Source: UBA1924 sp963976625 (lineage in GTDB: Bacteria; Planctomycetota; Phycisphaerae; Phycisphaerales; UBA1924). Taken from it: a stretch of 64,000 bases of DNA. Made by a program: the position numbers and the translations under genes. The DNA is taken from assembly GCA_963976625.1 (NCBI GenBank), contig CAXBLA010000012.1, positions 1 to 64,000 of the forward strand, written 5' to 3'. Every line of letters starts with the position of its first letter. Position 1 is the first letter of the stretch. The notes beneath the pieces are model-generated. The model was given only the letters and a program-made list of their open reading frames with translations, was not told the DNA's origin and searched no databases. Shown here one piece after another: positions 17,769 to 27,021 of the stretch.

Positions 17769-20114
17769 TCACGGACACCCCGACCCAAAGTCCTCGAGAA
17801 AAGCAGACACATCGAAGAAATCAAACACTCCATCATCAGTCAGATCTGCGGCTGGGTCTTCCTGAGCAAACCCGTCCAGAAAAGCACTCACGTCAAAGAA
17901 ATCGAGAATCCCGTCGAGCGTAAAATCGGCTCGACAGCTGGCTACATCACAAAGATTCAGTGACACCGATATGCGGCCCCCACCATACACCGTCAAGTCG
18001 AGAGCTCCATCCTGATTGAGATCTGCAACCTCTATCGCACTCGGATAGCTCACCGTCGAGAAACTTGACGACCGCTCGATCACCCCATCACCCGCGTTGT
18101 AGAGGATTTCAGCTCGATGAAGCTCCCTGCTCACAAGAACAACATCGTTATCCGAATCACCATCTACATCAATCACCTGCAGATCATTCGGGTAATTGGT
18201 CTCCCAGATGATCTGCTCATTGATAAACGCTCCTTGGCCGTCCCCTTCCATCAGAGTCAAGTGATCTGATGACCATACACCAAATATTAAGTCAAGAATC
18301 CCATCGCCCGTCATATCAGCCAGCGTGGTTCCCTTACTGTTTGAATGAGTACGAAACGGCTCGAGCAGGGTAAACTCTCCCGACCCCTTGTTGTTTAACA
18401 GCACCATCGTGTTTTGCGAATGATTTGATGCCTTAATGAGTATATCCAGATCTTGATCGTTATCGAGATCGGCCAGATACACACTCTGTGGGTCTTGTAA
18501 TACATCGTATTCTCGGCTAAAGACGAACCTCCTGTCCCCCTCCCCAAAGCCAATACCGATCTCATCACCGAATCTGTTGATGGTCACGATATCGGCCAAG
18601 CCGTCACCATTCACATCGCCAACCGCACCACCGCGGAACCTTTGCGGAGCTGGTGGGCGGCGTAGATTCCCGAACGCTCCATTCCCATCCCCAAACAAGA
18701 GCACAATATCTTCGTCTGAAAATCCTGAAGTCATGAAATCGAGGTGCCCGTTCTGATCAACATCGGCGATGATCAAGCCATTCCCCGCACCAGTGACAGC
18801 GAAGCTCTGAGGTTCGCTGAAGGTCCCCGAGCCTGAGTTCAGCCGAACAATGATCTCTCCAAACTCGGAATCACTTCTCGCTATATCCATTGCCCCATCG
18901 CCATTAAAATCACCCATCCCGAAGCCCCTCTGCCTTCGCCCTGTCACGACATACATATCCATCGACCCGAACGACCGGTCTCCCTGGTTGTACCAATGCG
19001 ACGCGCTGTGGTAATCGCGCTCAAGAATGTAAAAATCTAACTCCTGATCACCATTCAAATCTGTTATTAAGACTTTGCTCGCAATTTTTCCATGCAAGAA
19101 ATTTTGATAGGGCAAAAACTGACTATTCCCAGTCCCATACAGCACACCAATATCCCCCAGGCCCGACCCGGATGTGCTGACAACGACCAGGTCAAGTATG
19201 CCATCAGAATCTAAGTCGACAATCTTCACATCTGTTGGCAGCTCAGGCGTCTGATAGGTACTCACAGATAGAAAAGTCCCTCTCCCAGAGTTCCGAAGAA
19301 CAGTTACACGATCATCAAACAAATCTCGGACGACAAGATCGAGCGAGCCGTCATAATTCAAATCCTCGGCTGTGATTGAGCTCCCGCCGTCGCCAACGAG
19401 CCTGGGGTTTTCAAAGTCAAACTGTCCGTCCCCGATACCGAGATACACATACAAACTCTGTTCACCGAGCCCTACGGTGGCCATATCGAGCACTTCGTCA
19501 CCGTCGATATCTCCAATCGCTACACTTTGAATGCGACTGGAAAAATCTACAAACCGAGGATCTTCAAATGAACCATCTCCATTGCTAATTACAATAGATA
19601 GATCCTTAGAAATTCCAAATTGATCCACGCCGACAACATCGAGATCCCCATCCGCTTCGATATCAATAACATGAATTTCGTATGCCCGAAGCCCAATATC
19701 TACGGCAACAGGACTCCCAAGAAGGCCATCCCCATCGTTGTAAAATATGTAAAAACTATCCCAAACCCGACTAGTCAAAATATCTTGATCCCCATCACCG
19801 TCCATGTCCACGAAATGAATCGAACCCGCCCCATATGCTGTATACCGCACGCCTTCAGCAAATACTCCATCGCCCAGGCCCAATGCAACAACGATGGCAT
19901 CCTCACTCGCTCCATTTTGATCCCTGGCACCAGACACCAGGTCATCGACACCATCACCATCGAGATCCCCGAGAACCGATCCAACCACGCCGGCGCTGAA
20001 GGTTTGCGAGGGCCCCGGATAGACCAAATCACAATCCTGCCCGATAGCCCGATGCCCCAAACCCGCTAGTGTGAGCACAAAAAGGAGAAATGTGTTGGTG
20101 TATTTACTCTGCAT
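17769..20114 (-). CDS. Exported FG-GAP/VCBS-repeat protein with C-terminal GC-type dockerin-like module
   Basis: 781 aa. The ATG at 20114 begins a signal peptide (MQSKYTNTFLLFVLTLAG, cleavage likely after AIG). The body contains fourteen calcium-binding-loop repeats of the form DxDxDGxxD (GDLDGDGVDD, DMDGDGDQD, DIEADGDLD ... DLNQDGALD) spaced about 45-60 residues, the mark of an FG-GAP/VCBS beta-propeller (two seven-blade propellers would fit fourteen repeats). The C-terminus is C-RADFTLDGILDFFDVSAFL and TDDGVFDFFDVSAFLEDFGSGCP, the same paired module as at 1093, 52060 and 57054. Likely a surface or matrix protein that depends on calcium. A TTG five codons upstream is a less likely start. Confidence 0.87.
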   Translation of the reverse strand: MQSKYTNTFLLFVLTLAGLGHRAIGQDCDLVYPGPSQTFSAGVVGSVLGDLDGDGVDDLVSGARDQNGASEDAIVVALGLGDGVFAEGVRYTAYGAGSIHFVDMDGDGDQDILTSRVWDSFYIFYNDGDGLLGSPVAVDIGLRAYEIHVIDIEADGDLDVVGVDQFGISKDLSIVISNGDGSFEDPRFVDFSSRIQSVAIGDIDGDEVLDMATVGLGEQSLYVYLGIGDGQFDFENPRLVGDGGSSITAEDLNYDGSLDLVVRDLFDDRVTVLRNSGRGTFLSVSTYQTPELPTDVKIVDLDSDGILDLVVVSTSGSGLGDIGVLYGTGNSQFLPYQNFLHGKIASKVLITDLNGDQELDFYILERDYHSASHWYNQGDRSFGSMDMYVVTGRRQRGFGMGDFNGDGAMDIARSDSEFGEIIVRLNSGSGTFSEPQSFAVTGAGNGLIIADVDQNGHLDFMTSGFSDEDIVLLFGDGNGAFGNLRRPPAPQRFRGGAVGDVNGDGLADIVTINRFGDEIGIGFGEGDRRFVFSREYDVLQDPQSVYLADLDNDQDLDILIKASNHSQNTMVLLNNKGSGEFTLLEPFRTHSNSKGTTLADMTGDGILDLIFGVWSSDHLTLMEGDGQGAFINEQIIWETNYPNDLQVIDVDGDSDNDVVLVSRELHRAEILYNAGDGVIERSSSFSTVSYPSAIEVADLNQDGALDLTVYGGGRISVSLNLCDVASCRADFTLDGILDFFDVSAFLDGFAQEDPAADLTDDGVFDFFDVSAFLEDFGSGCP

Positions 20115-20472
20115 TACAAATCCAATCAATTTTATTGACCAAGCCGGGCATCATCACATGCGAACAGATAACTTACTCGATACTTGATCGAGCTGCAAGC
20201 ATTTATTACCGATCTACATATGGCCCTGGAAGCCACTCTCGAAAAACACCGAGCTGCATTGGACCATCATCGAAGGCGCAAGAATGGACAGCCCATAACA
20301 CTTTTTCTCAAGGTCCACACGAGTTATCACGCAGATGATGCGTGATCGCCGATGGTGGATCTGGTAGGATGGGCCCTGCGATGCAGGATCGTGTCCATGG
20401 ATGGACTGATGAAGTACACGCCCAGAGCCAGTGGATGCTGGATCAAATCTTTGGGCGATGAGACCAGAACCG
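20115..20472. other. Divergent intergenic region with a 19-bp palindrome
   Basis: 358 bp between divergently transcribed genes. No coding frame here has sensible composition. The clearest structure is the inverted repeat at 20327-20345 (see separate entry). Promoters for both flanking genes should be here but I could not pick one with confidence. Confidence 0.6.
20327..20345. repeat. Perfect inverted repeat TCACGCA-N5-TGCGTGA
   Basis: Seven-base arms separated by GATGA; no T-run follows, so it looks like an operator rather than a terminator. Lies 128 nt upstream of the gene at 20473. Confidence 0.6.
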
Positions 20473-20970
20473 ATGGATCGAATCAACGCCAGCTCATTCC
20501 CGATCAACCAAGCGCTCCGCGCGTACGCCCAGTCGCCTCAGGTCAATCGCCCCGGGGGGGCGCGGTATGCCAAGGCCGTCCAGCCGATGCGCCCGGTGGC
20601 CAATCCGGTCAATACCAACCCGGCCCAGCAGAATCAGCAAACTGAGCAGATCCAATCCACCCAAGGGCTCACCCCAACGCAGCGCGTCCAGCAGATCCAT
20701 CGCCCGCAAGCAAGCGGGCGGGCCGACACCGTCGGCAAGATCGTGCCCAAGCAGTCGCCCTTCGAGACCAACTCAATCAACAAGCTCATCGGCGCCAAGG
20801 TCGCCCCGATTGATCTGACCAATGATGTCGCGCGGGTCACCGGGCCCAAGCCGATCACGACGAGCGCGGGTACTTACACGATGTATCCCCAGGCCGCCGA
20901 TCGGATGCAGGCGGCGACCAATCTGGCGAGCAACACCTCGCTCGGTCGCTCGCTCGATCTCCGAGGCTGA
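20473..20970 (+). CDS. Small Pro/Gln-rich, mostly disordered protein, hypothetical
   Basis: 165 aa from the ATG at 20473 (MDRINASSFPINQALRAY). No signal peptide or membrane segment. The middle is rich in Asn, Gln and Pro (NPVNTNPAQQNQQTEQIQ); the C-terminal third (KQSPFETNSINKLIGAKVAPIDL, broken: KQSPFETNSINKL then IGAKVAPIDL; ending TSLGRSLDLRG) looks more conserved. Family not recognised. It resembles in style two other short proteins here (48424-48771 and 50882-51541). A good terminator follows at 20994. Upstream in-frame Met codons exist but the one at 20473 is where coding-like sequence begins. Confidence 0.65.
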   Translation: MDRINASSFPINQALRAYAQSPQVNRPGGARYAKAVQPMRPVANPVNTNPAQQNQQTEQIQSTQGLTPTQRVQQIHRPQASGRADTVGKIVPKQSPFETNSINKLIGAKVAPIDLTNDVARVTGPKPITTSAGTYTMYPQAADRMQAATNLASNTSLGRSLDLRG

Positions 20971-20993
20971 TCAAACACTCCAAAAACTTTCTG

Positions 20994-21030
20994 CCGCCCG
21001 CTGTCAGCAACCCTGATCGCGGGCGGTTTT
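20994..21030 (+). terminator. Rho-independent terminator after the small disordered-protein gene
   Basis: CCGCCCGC (20994-21001) pairs perfectly with GCGGGCGG (21019-21026) across a 17-nt loop and is followed by TTTT. Confidence 0.75.
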
Positions 21031-21108
21031 GCACAAGTAACTCACAATCTTTAGGTCCGCGGGTTATCCGCTGCTCCACTTTGAACCATCACACCGATAC
21101 GCTTGATT

Positions 21109-22401
21109 ATGCCCAACGAATCAACACTTTCGTCCGCCTCTGCCCCGAGCACCGCTCCCGGCGCAGGCATGCCCGTGACCCGCCCGGACCCGATCATCGA
21201 GTTCGTCCGCCATCGGATCTCGGAGCCAGCGCAGTTCCCCGTTCGCCAAGGGCTCACCCAGATCAATAATGGTTCGTATGGGCTGACGCCTCAGGTGGTG
21301 CGCGAGGCCCAGATGGAGTTTGTCCGTCGGCTCGAAGGCGACCCGGTCCGGTTCTTCAAGGCTGATCTTGAGCACTATTCCGACGACACCCGCAAGGCCC
21401 TCGCCGAGTTTGTCAATGTCCAGCCCACCGATCTCGCCCTCGTGTCCAATGGCACCGTGGCGGTCGCGACGGTGCTCAACAACATCGAGCTTTCGCCGGG
21501 CGACGAGATCCTGATCACCGACCACGAATACGCCGCGACGCTCAACGAGCTGAGCAAGGTCTGCCGAACCACCGGCGCGGTCGTGACGACCGCCAAGATC
21601 CCCTTCCCTCAGATCACACCCGAGCAGGTCGTCGAGTCGATCGTCGCTCAGATCACCGATCGTACGAAGCTGATCATCGTCTCGCACATCGCCAGCGCCT
21701 CGGCTCTGGTCATGCCGGCCAAGGAGATCGTGCAGCTCGCCAAGGCTCGCGGGATTGATATTTTCCTAGATGGTGCGCACACGCCCGGGCAGATTGATCT
21801 GGATATCGGGGATCTGGACCCGACCTGGTATGCCGCGAGCTGTCACAAATGGCTCGCCTGCCCCAAGGGGTCGGCCTTCATCTACACCTCACCCAACCGC
21901 CAGGACGGGTTCAAGCCCATGATCCTGTCTTGCCGCGAGCAGGACGAGCGACACGATCGCCGAGCCTTCCTCAATGACTTCGATTATGTCGGCACCAACG
22001 ACTACACCGGGAACCTCGTCGTGCCCGTCGCGATCGCCCACATGGGCGCCCAGCTGCCCGGGGGCTGGGACCAGCTCCGCCAGCGGAACCACGATCTGGT
22101 GATCGAGGGCGCGAACCTGATCTGCGATCGGCTCGGGATCGAGCAATCGGTGCCCCACTCGTTGATCGGCACCATGGTCGGCATCCCGCTGCCCGGCGTA
22201 TGCCAGGTCAACGAGCCCTCGATGCCCGGCGGGGTCATGGGCGAGGCGCTCTGGGATCGGCTCTATCTCAAGCAAGCGATCCAGGTCCCGATCTGGGAGC
22301 TTACCGGCGTGCACCCCAAGATCATGCGGATCAGCGCCCAGCTCTACAACACGATCGCGGATTATGAGCGGCTCGCCGACGCCCTGATCGCGGAACTCTA
22401 A
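21109..22401 (+). CDS. Class V aminotransferase family PLP enzyme (isopenicillin-N epimerase-like)
   Basis: 430 aa. PLP-dependent fold type I. Signs: NNGSYGLTP near the N-terminus, VSNGTVAVATVLN (cofactor phosphate region), LITDHEYAAT, IVSHIASASA, the Asp-containing FLDGAHTPGQIDLDI and ASCHKWLACPKG with the Schiff-base lysine. This pattern (GxHTPGQ...CHKWL) is that of CefD/isopenicillin-N-epimerase-like proteins, many of which are annotated on weak grounds; the true reaction (epimerase, cysteine lyase or desulfurase-like) cannot be set here. The ATG at 21109 is preferred to a TTG six bases upstream. TACGCT lies 5 nt upstream of the ATG and there is no Shine-Dalgarno. The next gene follows 57 nt later. 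Confidence 0.88.
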   Translation: MPNESTLSSASAPSTAPGAGMPVTRPDPIIEFVRHRISEPAQFPVRQGLTQINNGSYGLTPQVVREAQMEFVRRLEGDPVRFFKADLEHYSDDTRKALAEFVNVQPTDLALVSNGTVAVATVLNNIELSPGDEILITDHEYAATLNELSKVCRTTGAVVTTAKIPFPQITPEQVVESIVAQITDRTKLIIVSHIASASALVMPAKEIVQLAKARGIDIFLDGAHTPGQIDLDIGDLDPTWYAASCHKWLACPKGSAFIYTSPNRQDGFKPMILSCREQDERHDRRAFLNDFDYVGTNDYTGNLVVPVAIAHMGAQLPGGWDQLRQRNHDLVIEGANLICDRLGIEQSVPHSLIGTMVGIPLPGVCQVNEPSMPGGVMGEALWDRLYLKQAIQVPIWELTGVHPKIMRISAQLYNTIADYERLADALIAEL

Positions 22402-22458
22402 CTCCAGCCGCCCGTCATTGGCATCCGTTGGCCCGGCGTGTCTACCCTATATCTATCT

Positions 22459-23631
22459 ATGGCCACCGCCGACCACGCCATCCCGGTTTCGCCGATGGGC
22501 ATGACCCTCGCCGCGTATCAGCAGCTGTGCGCCCAGCAGGGCGTCGGGCCCGGGCGCGCCAAGATCGCGTACAAAGCCATCCTCTGCGATGGGCTCACCG
22601 CTTCGCCCCCCGCCAAGATCACCCCGCCCGCGATCGTCAAACGACACGAAGAGCCCGTCGACGAGGGCATCACGATTAAGTTCGTCCAGCGACTGCCCAA
22701 TCCGGAGCACCGCCTGGCCGATCGTGGGATCGACTTCGATGACATCGAATCGGTGATTATCCCCATGATCGGGCGTTCGGGGCGCAAGACCCACACGCTG
22801 TGCGTGTCTTCGCAGGTCGGGTGTGCACTCGGGTGCAACTTCTGCGAGACCGCCCAGATGGGGCTGATCCGCTCGCTCTCGGCCAGCGAGATCGTCGAGC
22901 AATGGTGGGCGGCCAAGTTCATCGAGGGCATCCACATCGACAATATCGTCTTTATGGGCATGGGCGAGCCGATGGACAACCTCGACGAGGTCGTCAAGGC
23001 CATCGAGTGCCTGACCGATCACAACGGGGCCAACATCCCGATGAGCGCGATCACCGTCTCGACCGTCGGGCGCGTCGATGGGCTCGAACGCATCAAGCAG
23101 CTCGTGCAAGAACGCGGGTGGAAACGCCTGGGCTTGGCCCTGTCGCTCAACGCGTCCAACGACCAAGCGCGGTCCGAGCTGATGCCGATCAACAAAAAAT
23201 GGAATATGCAGGCGCTCCAAGACATTCTCCTTGAGCTCAGAGAGGTTCGAGGCGGACGCAAGATCATGATCGAGTATGTGCTCATCCCGGGGGTCAACGA
23301 CAGCGACGAGAACGCCCGCGAACTCGCCCAGTGGATGCAGCCCTTCGCCAAGGACCCGACCCGCAAAAAGGGCAAAGGGCACGGCGGGCTCGTCAATATC
23401 ATCCCATACAACCCGCGCCGAGACTCCCCCTGGCCCGCGCCCACGCAGAAGCATGTCGATCACTTCGTCACGCTGCTGATGAAGCTCGGGCTCTTTGTCA
23501 ATGCGCGCCGGACCAAGGGACGCGACTCGATGGCCGCGTGCGGGCAGCTGGGCACTGCGGAGATCCGCAAGCGGAAGTTGGTGCCACTGAATGTGTCGGC
23601 TGCTCAATCCCAAATACAACCCAATGAATAG
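22459..23631 (+). CDS. rlmN: RlmN-family radical SAM RNA methyltransferase
   Basis: 390 aa from ATG 22459 (a GTG seven codons upstream is possible). RlmN methylates C2 of A2503 in 23S rRNA and A37 in some tRNAs using two SAM and a 4Fe-4S cluster. The cluster motif is CALGCNFCET (CxxxCxxC), preceded by TLCVSSQVG; FMGMGEPMDN, ALSLNASNDQARSELMPI, IEYVLIPGVNDS and IIPYNP follow, and the second catalytic Cys is in DSMAACGQL near the C-terminus. The usual ATGxxG after the third Cys reads ETAQMG, which marks a divergent branch. Its last 8 bp overlap the start of the next gene, implying coupled translation. Confidence 0.85.
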   Translation: MATADHAIPVSPMGMTLAAYQQLCAQQGVGPGRAKIAYKAILCDGLTASPPAKITPPAIVKRHEEPVDEGITIKFVQRLPNPEHRLADRGIDFDDIESVIIPMIGRSGRKTHTLCVSSQVGCALGCNFCETAQMGLIRSLSASEIVEQWWAAKFIEGIHIDNIVFMGMGEPMDNLDEVVKAIECLTDHNGANIPMSAITVSTVGRVDGLERIKQLVQERGWKRLGLALSLNASNDQARSELMPINKKWNMQALQDILLELREVRGGRKIMIEYVLIPGVNDSDENARELAQWMQPFAKDPTRKKGKGHGGLVNIIPYNPRRDSPWPAPTQKHVDHFVTLLMKLGLFVNARRTKGRDSMAACGQLGTAEIRKRKLVPLNVSAAQSQIQPNE

Positions 23632-26206
23632 CCCTGCCGCACGCAAGAAGCCCGCCCGCGCGTGGTGGATGATCGCGATCTACATCGTGCTGGTGATCGC
23701 ATCGAACCTGGTCGATCGTCAACTCGACACCGATCGGCTCGCGTGGGGCAATAAGTACATGACTAACCAAAGTGTGAAGGGCCCCGGAAAAGATTCGAGG
23801 CTTATCTATATTGACACCACTGGGCTGGCGGTCAATCTCAACCCGCTGCCCTACCGCGTGATCCTCGAGGGCGATCCAAACTCAACACTCCCCCCCGTCG
23901 TGCTGATCCACGGCTCACCAGGAGCCGCGATCGGGTTCCATGATCTCGCTCCCCGATTGGCCGTGGGCGGGCGGCGCGTTATCTACTTCGATCTGCCCGG
24001 ATTTGCATCGGCATCGGAGCCGAGCTCAACGGGCTCGATCTACGAGGACTACTCCTCGGCCGCCTACGCCAAGATCATCTGGCGGATGCTTGATGCGATG
24101 GACATCAACGGACGCGCCCACATCGTCGGCTGGTCCAACGGCGGCGCGGTCGCCCTCCGCATGATCGAGCAGGACCACGATCGCGTCGCCTCGCTCACAC
24201 TGCTGGCCGCGGTCGGTGCGCAAGAGAACGAAGCGACCGGCTCCTATGCCTTCGAACACTTCAAGTACAAGGTCGGGCGCGGGCTCTTGGTCTACGGGGC
24301 CAAGCTCGTCCCGCACTTTGGAGCCTTTGGCCCGGCTTCAGAACGCAACGCGTTCCTGCGCTACTTCGACGACACCGACCAGCGTGATCTGGGCCCGTTT
24401 ATGGAGACCCTTGACACCCCAGCGATGGTGATGCACGGCCGCCACGATTTCTTGATCTCGTGGAGGGCGGCCGAGGATCACTATCGCAAGCTGCCCAATG
24501 CACAGCTGGTGATGCTCGACGCGATGCACTTCATCCCGATGCTCAAAGCCCAGCAAGCCAGCGAGTTTCTCAACCCGTTCTTCGCCCGTCACGACACGCC
24601 CGGCGCGATTGCTGAGACCGATTACATCGACCTCGCCCCGCTGCCCGAGCGTCATGGGTTCGACGCGCTGCTGCACAAGGCTTCGGACGCGGTGCTCGGG
24701 ATCCCGTGGTGGGTGCAGCTGATCCTGATCGTGCTGCTGGTGCGCTACGCCAAGCTCGTCGGGCTGGCGATCACGATGATCCTTGTGGCGACACACAGCG
24801 TGGATTTCGCTGTCGGTATCCTGGGCATGCTCGGCGGGCGGGCGTGGTGGCTGGTGCACGGCTCGCATCGGATCAACCGCCCGTTCACCCTCTGGGGTTG
24901 GGTGCGCGGCGTCGCGTTTATCCTGCCGGTCTTTGTCGTTGGCATCTTGGGGGCGATGACCACCCGCTGGCTGACACACGGACTCGGCACCATCGGCTTC
25001 GTGCTCGGGCTCGCGATCATGGTTTCGGTCTTTGCGCTGATGCGTATGGGCGTGACCTGGGAGGGCCGCCAGCGGATCAAGGGCGAGTACGCCCGCATCA
25101 CCTGCCACGAATACTGGCTCACCGGCGTGGTCTACCTCCCGATGATCTGGTGGGGCATCAAGCGGATCGCGTCGGGCAAGGGGCTGCTCCCGCTGACGGC
25201 CGTCAATCCGGGCTACGCACACGACGGCGGGATCATGAGCGAGTCCAAGATGGACATCAACCGCAAGCTCGGCGACGGCCCTGGCTCTGAATCTGTAGAT
25301 GACCAAGCCATCCTCCACTGCGTGCTCATCGATACCAACGACAACACCCAAGCCCGCATTGACCTAGCAATCCATGCCCTTGACCAAGATGCGAAGCTTG
25401 GCGGCTACCCCGTCTTCTGCAAGCCCGACCAGGGCGAACGCGGGCGGGCGGTCGAGATGATCAAGACCGAATCAGCCCTGATCGACTACACCGAGCGCAA
25501 CAGCGAGCCCTTTGTCATCCAGCAGCGCCACGCGGGCCCGATGGAAGCCGGGGTGCTGTGGGTGCGTCATCTGGAGTCGATCACCGGCGGGCCCGAATCA
25601 AATCAATCAACAAAGGCACAGCCTTCGGGCTTCATCTACGCGATCACCATCAAGCACTTCCCCGTCGTTGTCGGCAACGGCAAAGACTCCATCCGTCGCC
25701 TGATCCTTGGGCATGAGCGGTACCGTGCTCAAAGTCGCATGTTCTTTGATCGCATGGGCCCTCGGCTCCGCGAAGTCCCTGCACCTGGCCAGCAGGTCTC
25801 GCTGGGCGATGCGGGCAATCACGCCCAGGGCGCGATGTTCACCGATGGTGCGCACCTGATCACGCCCGAGCTCAGCGGTCGCATCACGCAGATCGTCAAT
25901 CGCTTCGTCGATGACCAGGGACGCGTGTTCGATATCGGGCGCTTCGATATCCGCTGCGAATCGCTCGAGCAGCTCGCCAAGGGCGAGGGCTTCGGGATCG
26001 TGGAGCTCAATGGGCTCACGAGCGAGCCGACGAATCTGTATGACCCGGAGCGTTCGTTCCTCTGGGCGTGGGACATGCTCTACGGGTATTGGATCCACGC
26101 CGAGCACATCGCCAAGGCGCGCATCGACACGAACACCGGCGAGCCGGTCGATCGTGAGTCCTGGAAAAAAATCAAACGCGCCCTTGCGCGTGTGATGTTC
26201 ACCTAA
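23624..26206 (+). CDS. Fusion protein: alpha/beta hydrolase, multi-pass membrane region, ATP-grasp ligase
   Basis: 860 aa from ATG 23624, which overlaps the rlmN stop. An N-terminal membrane anchor (residues 13-28) precedes an alpha/beta hydrolase with LIHGSPG oxyanion loop, nucleophile Ser171 in GWSNGG, Asp275 (GRHD) and His302 (DAMHF). Residues about 360-480 hold four to five hydrophobic helices. The rest resembles a family of membrane-adjacent ATP-grasp proteins often named D-Ala-D-Ala-ligase-like: a NPGYAHDGGIMSESKMDIN segment (about 528-546), FCKPDQGERG (nucleotide-binding Lys and glycine loop, about 598-607), IQQRHAGPMEAGVLWVRH, then IGRFDIRCES and IVELNGL with the Mg-binding acidic and Asn residues. 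This suggests membrane-linked ATP-dependent ligation and ester or amide hydrolysis on the same polypeptide. Substrate unknown. Confidence 0.85.
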   Translation: MNSPAARKKPARAWWMIAIYIVLVIASNLVDRQLDTDRLAWGNKYMTNQSVKGPGKDSRLIYIDTTGLAVNLNPLPYRVILEGDPNSTLPPVVLIHGSPGAAIGFHDLAPRLAVGGRRVIYFDLPGFASASEPSSTGSIYEDYSSAAYAKIIWRMLDAMDINGRAHIVGWSNGGAVALRMIEQDHDRVASLTLLAAVGAQENEATGSYAFEHFKYKVGRGLLVYGAKLVPHFGAFGPASERNAFLRYFDDTDQRDLGPFMETLDTPAMVMHGRHDFLISWRAAEDHYRKLPNAQLVMLDAMHFIPMLKAQQASEFLNPFFARHDTPGAIAETDYIDLAPLPERHGFDALLHKASDAVLGIPWWVQLILIVLLVRYAKLVGLAITMILVATHSVDFAVGILGMLGGRAWWLVHGSHRINRPFTLWGWVRGVAFILPVFVVGILGAMTTRWLTHGLGTIGFVLGLAIMVSVFALMRMGVTWEGRQRIKGEYARITCHEYWLTGVVYLPMIWWGIKRIASGKGLLPLTAVNPGYAHDGGIMSESKMDINRKLGDGPGSESVDDQAILHCVLIDTNDNTQARIDLAIHALDQDAKLGGYPVFCKPDQGERGRAVEMIKTESALIDYTERNSEPFVIQQRHAGPMEAGVLWVRHLESITGGPESNQSTKAQPSGFIYAITIKHFPVVVGNGKDSIRRLILGHERYRAQSRMFFDRMGPRLREVPAPGQQVSLGDAGNHAQGAMFTDGAHLITPELSGRITQIVNRFVDDQGRVFDIGRFDIRCESLEQLAKGEGFGIVELNGLTSEPTNLYDPERSFLWAWDMLYGYWIHAEHIAKARIDTNTGEPVDRESWKKIKRALARVMFT

Positions 26207-26215
26207 ACGATTTTC

Positions 26216-26920
26216 TTACGGCTCAAGGCGCGTCGAAGACCACGCCCCGGGTGTGATTTGATCGCCAGCGATATCCAGCGAGCGTGTCCAGCGGGCGCGA
26301 TCGTGGATGCGACCGGTGCCGCCCGACCAGAGCTCGAGCGTGTGGGCATGGAGATGGAACCCACCCCAGTGCGGCGGGCGCGGGATTTCAATGTCGTTGC
26401 CGCTCATCAGGTCCGCCGCGTCGATGCCCAGCTCGGCGATCACATCGACCACCTTGTCGAGCAACGCCTGGCGCGATTCGATCGGCTGCGACTGATCCGA
26501 GATCCACGCCCCCAATCGCGATTCGATCGCCCGCGACGCGAAGTACGCATCGGACTGCTCGGGCGTAGCCTTGACCACCTGCCCGCGGATGCGAACCTGG
26601 CGCTCCCAGTGGTCCCAGTGGATCACCGCGCTGACCTGCGGGCACGCTTCGAGCTGCTGGCCCTTCATGCCGTTGTAGTTGGTATAGAACATGATCGAGC
26701 CCGGCTCGACATCGATGGCCTTGCACAGGACGATGCGCGAATCCGGGAACCCGTCCTCATGGATTGTCGAGAGCGTCATCGCGTTGGCGTTGGGGGTCTT
26801 GCGGGCGGCCCATGCTTCGTCGTACCAGCTCTGGAACAGCGGGAAGGGCGAATCAGGGAGGATGTCCGGGAGGCGTTCGCCCTCGTCGTACAGGCTCGTC
26901 GGGGAATCGGTGGTGCTCAT
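26216..26920 (-). CDS. pdxH: Pyridoxamine/pyridoxine 5'-phosphate oxidase
   Basis: 234 aa, normal for PdxH. An FMN-dependent homodimer that oxidises PNP or PMP to pyridoxal phosphate, the cofactor needed by the two PLP enzymes in this window. Signatures: MTLSTIHEDGFPDSRIVLCK, FYTNYNGMKGQQL (FMN contacts), VIHWDHWERQVRIRG, SRAIESRLGAW (substrate Arg), and the C-terminal segment PPHWGGFHLHAHTLELWSGG followed by HDRARW. ATG 26920 starts the conventional N-terminus. There is no Shine-Dalgarno; TACCCT lies 5 nt upstream on the minus strand. The stop codon is 9 nt from the convergent hydrolase/ATP-grasp gene. Confidence 0.95.
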   Translation of the reverse strand: MSTTDSPTSLYDEGERLPDILPDSPFPLFQSWYDEAWAARKTPNANAMTLSTIHEDGFPDSRIVLCKAIDVEPGSIMFYTNYNGMKGQQLEACPQVSAVIHWDHWERQVRIRGQVVKATPEQSDAYFASRAIESRLGAWISDQSQPIESRQALLDKVVDVIAELGIDAADLMSGNDIEIPRPPHWGGFHLHAHTLELWSGGTGRIHDRARWTRSLDIAGDQITPGAWSSTRLEP

Positions 26921-27009
26921 GGACAAGGGTATTCTCAACAATCTCCCGATTCCCCGAGAACAACCTGTCGGTTGTCAAATCCGCCCACGCACGGGCGAAT
27001 CGGGCACGG

Positions 27010-27015
27010 TACAAT
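27010..27015 (+). promoter_or_regulatory. -10 box 6 nt from the dnaB start (leaderless promoter candidate)
   Basis: TACAAT followed by GGCCCC and then the GTG start at 27022. Transcription would begin at or next to the start codon. No Shine-Dalgarno is present. Confidence 0.6.
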
Positions 27016-27021
27016 GGCCCC

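Noticed and set aside
20090..20507. Short open frames in the 20115-20472 gap on both strands
   Set aside because: No Shine-Dalgarno, atypical composition (Cys/His/Ser rich) and no resemblance to any family.
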